Below the pieces are notes generated by a model. The model searched no databases. It had not been told where the DNA came from and saw only the letters and a list, made by a program, of their open reading frames with translations. From Polyangiaceae bacterium UTPRO1 (GTDB lineage Bacteria > Desulfobacterota > Binatia > UTPRO1): a stretch of 64,000 nt of DNA. The stretch is taken from the NCBI GenBank assembly GCA_002050235.1, contig MWST01000029.1, positions 2,501 to 66,500 on the forward strand, written 5' to 3'. How positions within the stretch are numbered: the first letter of the stretch is position 1; each line of letters begins with the position of its first letter. Shown piece by piece: positions 61,027-64,000 of this stretch. The position numbers and the translations under genes are program-made.

Positions 61027-62220
61027 ATGGACGCGCGCCGCCGCCGATCGCTCCGCGCCAACGGCCTCGCGCTACCGCTACTACTGCTGCTGCTGGCGCG
61101 GAGCAGCGCTGCGCACGGCCGCGACCTCGTCGTTGCCGCGACCGGCGAAGCCGCCCTGCAGCAGCCGATGATCGTCCTCGACATCGGCGAGCGACCGTCC
61201 GGCGCCTCGCGACCGTCGAAGAACGCGCTCGAGGACCTGGCGGACGATCTCCCGGTGATCGCCATTCTCGATACCGGAGCGAGCGGTCACGTGCTCTCGC
61301 AGGCGACGGCGGCGCGCCTCGGCGTCGTCGCCGAGCCCGGCTCGCGCTACTTCGAGACCGCGCTCGGCGGGACGCACGCGATGCAGGTCTCGCGCCCCCT
61401 GACGCTCGCCGCGAGCGACTTCGACGCCGCCGACGACGGCCGCGCGCCGAACCGGCATCGGGCCCGCGCCGCCTACCGGCTGGCCGCGCAGCGCGTCCTC
61501 CTGAACGATGCTCCCGCCGACCTCGCCGCCCTCCTCGCCTCGCCGGGCGCCATGGCGGACGTCGCCGGCATGCCGCTCATCCGCGAGCGCGTCGTCGAGA
61601 TCGTTCCCGGCGGCGGCGACGAGGCCGTCGCGGTGCGGCTGCATGCGAGTGCTGCCGGCCTCGGCGTCGACTCCTGGATCCCGCTCGCGCTCACCGATTT
61701 CGCTCATCGCGACCCGCGCAACCGCGGCCCGAGCCCTGCGCTCGCGGAGAACCCGCTCGTCGAGGGCGTGCGGCTCACGCTCGGCGCCAGGCGCGCCGAG
61801 GGCACGTGGCTCCTCGACACGGGTGCGGCGTGCACCATCATCTCGACGCGGATAGGCCGCGCGCTCGGCCTCGTCGACGCCGTCGGCGCTCCCGCGCGCC
61901 GCCCCGAGTTCACGCTTCCCGTAGGCGGCGCCGGCGGCGGCCACGCCTACCTGCCGGGCTTCCGCCTCGACCGCCTCGCCGTCACCACCGCCGACGGCCG
62001 GGCGCTCGTGTTCGAGCATCCCGCCGCCGTCGTCCACGACGTCACCGTCACCACGGCGGCCGGTGCGACGCTCACCCTCGACGGCGTCCTGGGGATGAAT
62101 CTGTTCCTGCCGTCGGGCACCGGCCTGACGCTGCTCGGCGCCGCGCAATCGCTGCCGTCACCGTTCACGCGCATCGTCATCGACACGCGGGGCGAGCGCC
62201 TGGGCGTGAAGCGGCGCTGA
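61027..62220 (+). CDS. Secreted bilobal retropepsin-like aspartyl protease
   Basis: 397 aa. Signal peptide about residues 1-31 (basic start, hydrophobic LALPLLLLLLARSSAAHG). Two active-site motifs: VIAILDTGASGHVL (DTGA 82-85) and GTWLLDTGAACTIIS (DTGA 264-267). Each is followed by a hydrophobic-hydrophobic-Gly element (ADVAGMPLI near 178, DGVLGMN near 352). Retropepsins normally supply one motif per chain and dimerise; here one chain carries both lobes, like pepsin. It is the only plus-strand gene in the flagellar island, converging on motE and diverging from fliK. No PEP-CTERM or membrane anchor is seen. Substrate unknown. Confidence 0.8.
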   Translation: MDARRRRSLRANGLALPLLLLLLARSSAAHGRDLVVAATGEAALQQPMIVLDIGERPSGASRPSKNALEDLADDLPVIAILDTGASGHVLSQATAARLGVVAEPGSRYFETALGGTHAMQVSRPLTLAASDFDAADDGRAPNRHRARAAYRLAAQRVLLNDAPADLAALLASPGAMADVAGMPLIRERVVEIVPGGGDEAVAVRLHASAAGLGVDSWIPLALTDFAHRDPRNRGPSPALAENPLVEGVRLTLGARRAEGTWLLDTGAACTIISTRIGRALGLVDAVGAPARRPEFTLPVGGAGGGHAYLPGFRLDRLAVTTADGRALVFEHPAAVVHDVTVTTAAGATLTLDGVLGMNLFLPSGTGLTLLGAAQSLPSPFTRIVIDTRGERLGVKRR

Positions 62221-62325
62221 GTCGCTTCCCCGGACACATCGCCCCGCGCCGGGGACCGGCGCCGGCATCCGGGAGGCGATCGCTGCCGACGCTGCGGCGC
62301 CCCCGGAGCCCGCCCCCGGTTGCTC

Positions 62326-62922
62326 TCACCGCTCCGCCAGCGCTTGCGTCAGCGCGATCGCCCGCTCGCGGCTCATGAGGGGCAGGATCTCGCCGACCTG
62401 CTTCTCCTTCATGCGCCGGAAGATGGTGAGGACCGTCGGATCGTCGAGGCGATCGAGGATGGGCGCCGCCGACTCGGGCTTCATGGCGGCGTAGATCTTG
62501 GCGAGCGACTCGGCGGAAGCATCGCCGGCCTGACTCACGGCCCTGGCGCGCCCCGACAAGCGCTTCTCGATCTCTTCCAGGCTTGCGACCTTGGCGCTCA
62601 CGTCCTTCTCGTAGAGGGCTAGGCGCTCCTCCTTGCTCGCAACCTCGCGCTCGCGGGCGTCGAGCTCCGCCTGGCGCTTCTCGAGCGCCGCGAGCAGGGT
62701 ACGCACGTCGGGACGCGCCGCGCCGAGGTCGGCGGGCGCGGCGGTGGCGGCGGCCGCGACCGCGGCCCCCGCATCTCCCTTCGCGGCCGCGCTGCTCGCC
62801 AGGGCGCGTCCCTCTCCCTGGGCGACGACCAGGAGCGCGAGCTTCCCCGCTAGCGCCATGCCCAGAGCCGCCCGCAGGCCCCGCGCCGTCCACCCGTCCC
62901 TCTTCCCGTCGGACACCGTCAT
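62326..62922 (-). CDS. MotE-like flagellar protein (MgtE-N-like domain)
   Basis: 198 aa; a hydrophobic segment near residues 18-35 (ALGMALAGKLALLVVAQ) could anchor it or act as a signal. A coiled coil (ALEKRQAELDAREREVASKEERLALYEKDVSAKVASLEEIEKRL) leads to ESLAKIYAAMKPESAAPILDRLDDPTVLTIFRRMKEKQVGEILPLM, the MgtE-N/FliG-like module of MotE proteins. In other species MotE helps MotC/MotB stabilise the motor. It overlaps fliJ by 4 bp. The 105-bp gap to the protease gene has small GC-rich inverted repeats only. Confidence 0.82.
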   Translation of the reverse strand: MTVSDGKRDGWTARGLRAALGMALAGKLALLVVAQGEGRALASSAAAKGDAGAAVAAAATAAPADLGAARPDVRTLLAALEKRQAELDAREREVASKEERLALYEKDVSAKVASLEEIEKRLSGRARAVSQAGDASAESLAKIYAAMKPESAAPILDRLDDPTVLTIFRRMKEKQVGEILPLMSRERAIALTQALAER

Positions 62923-63374
62923 GCGTGCTCCTTGTGCCGCCGGCGATGGCGCTCGACTGCGATCTCGTCGAGGACGCGATCGCTCTCGCGGTCCTCTTCC
63001 TCGAGGACGCGCCGGCGATGTGTCGCTGCGAGGCGGACGTACTTCTCCTCTTCCTGCCGGGCGCGTGCGAGCTCGGCCCGCTTCGCCTCGAGCGCCCGTC
63101 CGAGGTCTGCGATCGCCCGCGTCTGCGCGCTCTCGGCGGCGGCGAGCGCGGCATCGTAGGCGCGGCCGACCTGCAGCAGCGCCGGCGTCAGCGCCCCTGC
63201 GAGAGCCGCCCGGGCCTCCTCCTCGCCGCGCCGCCGCCGTCGCGCAGCGAGCTCCGCAGCCTCGCGGCGGGCGGCGCCGAGGCGCGCCGCCAGCTCCTCG
63301 ACCTCGTGGCCGCAGAGCCGCCGCAGCTGCTCGCGCAGGCGCAGCACGCGCGCCAAGCGGAACGGCGCCGCCAT
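62919..63374 (-). CDS. fliJ: Flagellar export protein FliJ
   Basis: 151 aa from ATG 63374, overlapping the fliI stop (TGATG). Nearly all coiled coil, Arg/Ala/Glu-rich (FRLARVLRLREQLRRL, EEEKYVRLAATHRRRVLEEEDRESDRVLDEIAVERHRRR). FliJ is the central stalk of the FliI ATPase ring. The call is by composition, length and position. Confidence 0.85.
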   Translation of the reverse strand: MAAPFRLARVLRLREQLRRLCGHEVEELAARLGAARREAAELAARRRRRGEEEARAALAGALTPALLQVGRAYDAALAAAESAQTRAIADLGRALEAKRAELARARQEEEKYVRLAATHRRRVLEEEDRESDRVLDEIAVERHRRRHKEHA

Positions 63375-64000
63375 CAGCAGCCCGCGAGCGCGGCGAGCGC
63401 CGCCGCCCCTTCCTCGAGCGTGCTGCGCTCGTTCAGCCCCTGGCGCAGGAACGCCTGGATGGCGTCGGCCTTGGCCATCGCCTCGTCGATCCGGGCATTG
63501 CTGCCGGCGCTGTAGGCGCCGATGTTGATCAAGTCCTCGGCGTCCCGGTAGGTGGCGAGCCAGCTCCGCACCTTGGCGGCGCGCTGCAGGTGCGCCGCCG
63601 GCACGATGTCGTTCATGAGCCGGGAGATGCTGCGCAGCACGTCGACGGCGGGATAGTGGCCCTGGTTGGCGAGGGTCCGCGACAGCACGACGTGGCCGTC
63701 GAGGATGCTGCGCGCGGCATCGGTGACCGGCTCGTTCATGTCGTCGCCCTCGACGAGGACGGTGTAGAGGCCGGTGATGGCGCCGCGCGCGCACGCTCCG
63801 GCGCGCTCGAGCAGCCGCGGCAGCATCGCGAACACCGACGGCGTGTAGCCGCGCGCCGACGGCGGCTCGCCGATCGACAAGCCGACCTCGCGCTGCGCCA
63901 TCGCCAGGCGCGTCAGCGAATCCATCATCAGCATCACGTCGAGCCCGGCGTCGCGGAAGTACTCGGCGATCGCGGTGGCGAGGAAGGCGGCGCGGATGCG
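63374..64000 (-). CDS. fliI: Flagellum-specific ATPase FliI (C-terminal part, 5' end outside window)
   Basis: 209 codons to the window edge. LMMDSLTRLAMAQREVGLSIGEPPSARGYTPSVFAMLPRLLERAG contains the ATP synthase alpha/beta-type signature region, followed by YTVLVEGDDMNEPVTDAARSILDGHVVLSR and SRLMNDIVPAAHL. It drives or primes protein export. Walker A lies outside the window. fliF, fliG and fliH are expected beyond 64000. Confidence 0.95.
   Translation of the reverse strand, partial: RIRAAFLATAIAEYFRDAGLDVMLMMDSLTRLAMAQREVGLSIGEPPSARGYTPSVFAMLPRLLERAGACARGAITGLYTVLVEGDDMNEPVTDAARSILDGHVVLSRTLANQGHYPAVDVLRSISRLMNDIVPAAHLQRAAKVRSWLATYRDAEDLINIGAYSAGSNARIDEAMAKADAIQAFLRQGLNERSTLEEGAAALAALAGC

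Overview
This window is high-GC bacterial chromosome. By eye GC is about 70% or more over most of it, and lower (about 53-60% in sampled lines) in the first 3.3 kb. It looks like a flagellated Gram-negative of deltaproteobacterial grade (Desulfobacterota, Myxococcota or Binatota-like). The reasons are an rny-ymdB-fthC-ftsY-smc neighbourhood, a radical-SAM/DUF2344 fusion beside rng, a PlsB-type acyltransferase, P- and L-ring genes (flgH, flgI, flgA), flhF/flhG and sigma-54-type flagellar promoters. A complete FO-to-F420 gene run (cofG, cofH, cofD, cofE) is unusual for such an organism and narrows the field to F420-making lineages. The phylum is an inference. There are no rRNA genes, CRISPR arrays or insertion sequences, and I recognised no tRNA.

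Layout. 1-8.1 kb (minus strand): start of a probable tyrS, ymdB, rny, fthC, a probable 6S RNA, ftsY and smc. 8.2-17.5 kb: an HNH gene diverging from a radical-SAM/DUF2344 fusion and rng, followed by cofG-cofH-cofD-cofE with overlapping ends. 17.5-23.1 kb (minus): a small orphan gene, plsB, manC and a class V aminotransferase. 23.2-32.8 kb (mostly plus): an orphan gene, an RluA-type pseudouridine synthase, a minus-strand zinc-ribbon gene behind an attenuator-like terminator, a TtuB/TtuA-type tRNA thiolation pair, trmI, a second 5-FCL-like gene, lon, glgA and a gene with a sigma-54 promoter. 32.8-35.7 kb: fpr diverging from a LysR regulator, gph and erpA. 35.7-64 kb: a flagellar island, all minus strand except one plus-strand two-motif aspartyl protease.

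Flagellar control can be read from the DNA. GG-N10-GC (sigma-54) elements sit before fliK-flgD-flgE, before fliL...fliA, before flgF-flgG-flgA-flgH-flgI-flgJ, before the receiver-less sigma-54 activator, and before an unlinked-looking gene at 32.28 kb. A sigma-28-like element precedes flgM-flgN-flgK-flgL-csrA-fliW. This gives a cascade: activator and sigma-54 for hook/basal body and export, then FliA/FlgM for late genes, then FliW/CsrA after transcription.

A second pattern is a -10 box only 6-8 nt from the start codon with no Shine-Dalgarno sequence (HNH gene, radical-SAM fusion, manC, 23.17-kb orphan, fpr, erpA), which suggests leaderless mRNAs. Protein-level oddities are a FlgJ with an M23 peptidase domain, an NPIH cleavage motif in FlhB, a GlgA lacking the Lys of KTGGL, a ThiS-like carrier ending GGAG instead of GG, and the bilobal aspartyl protease inside the flagellar locus.
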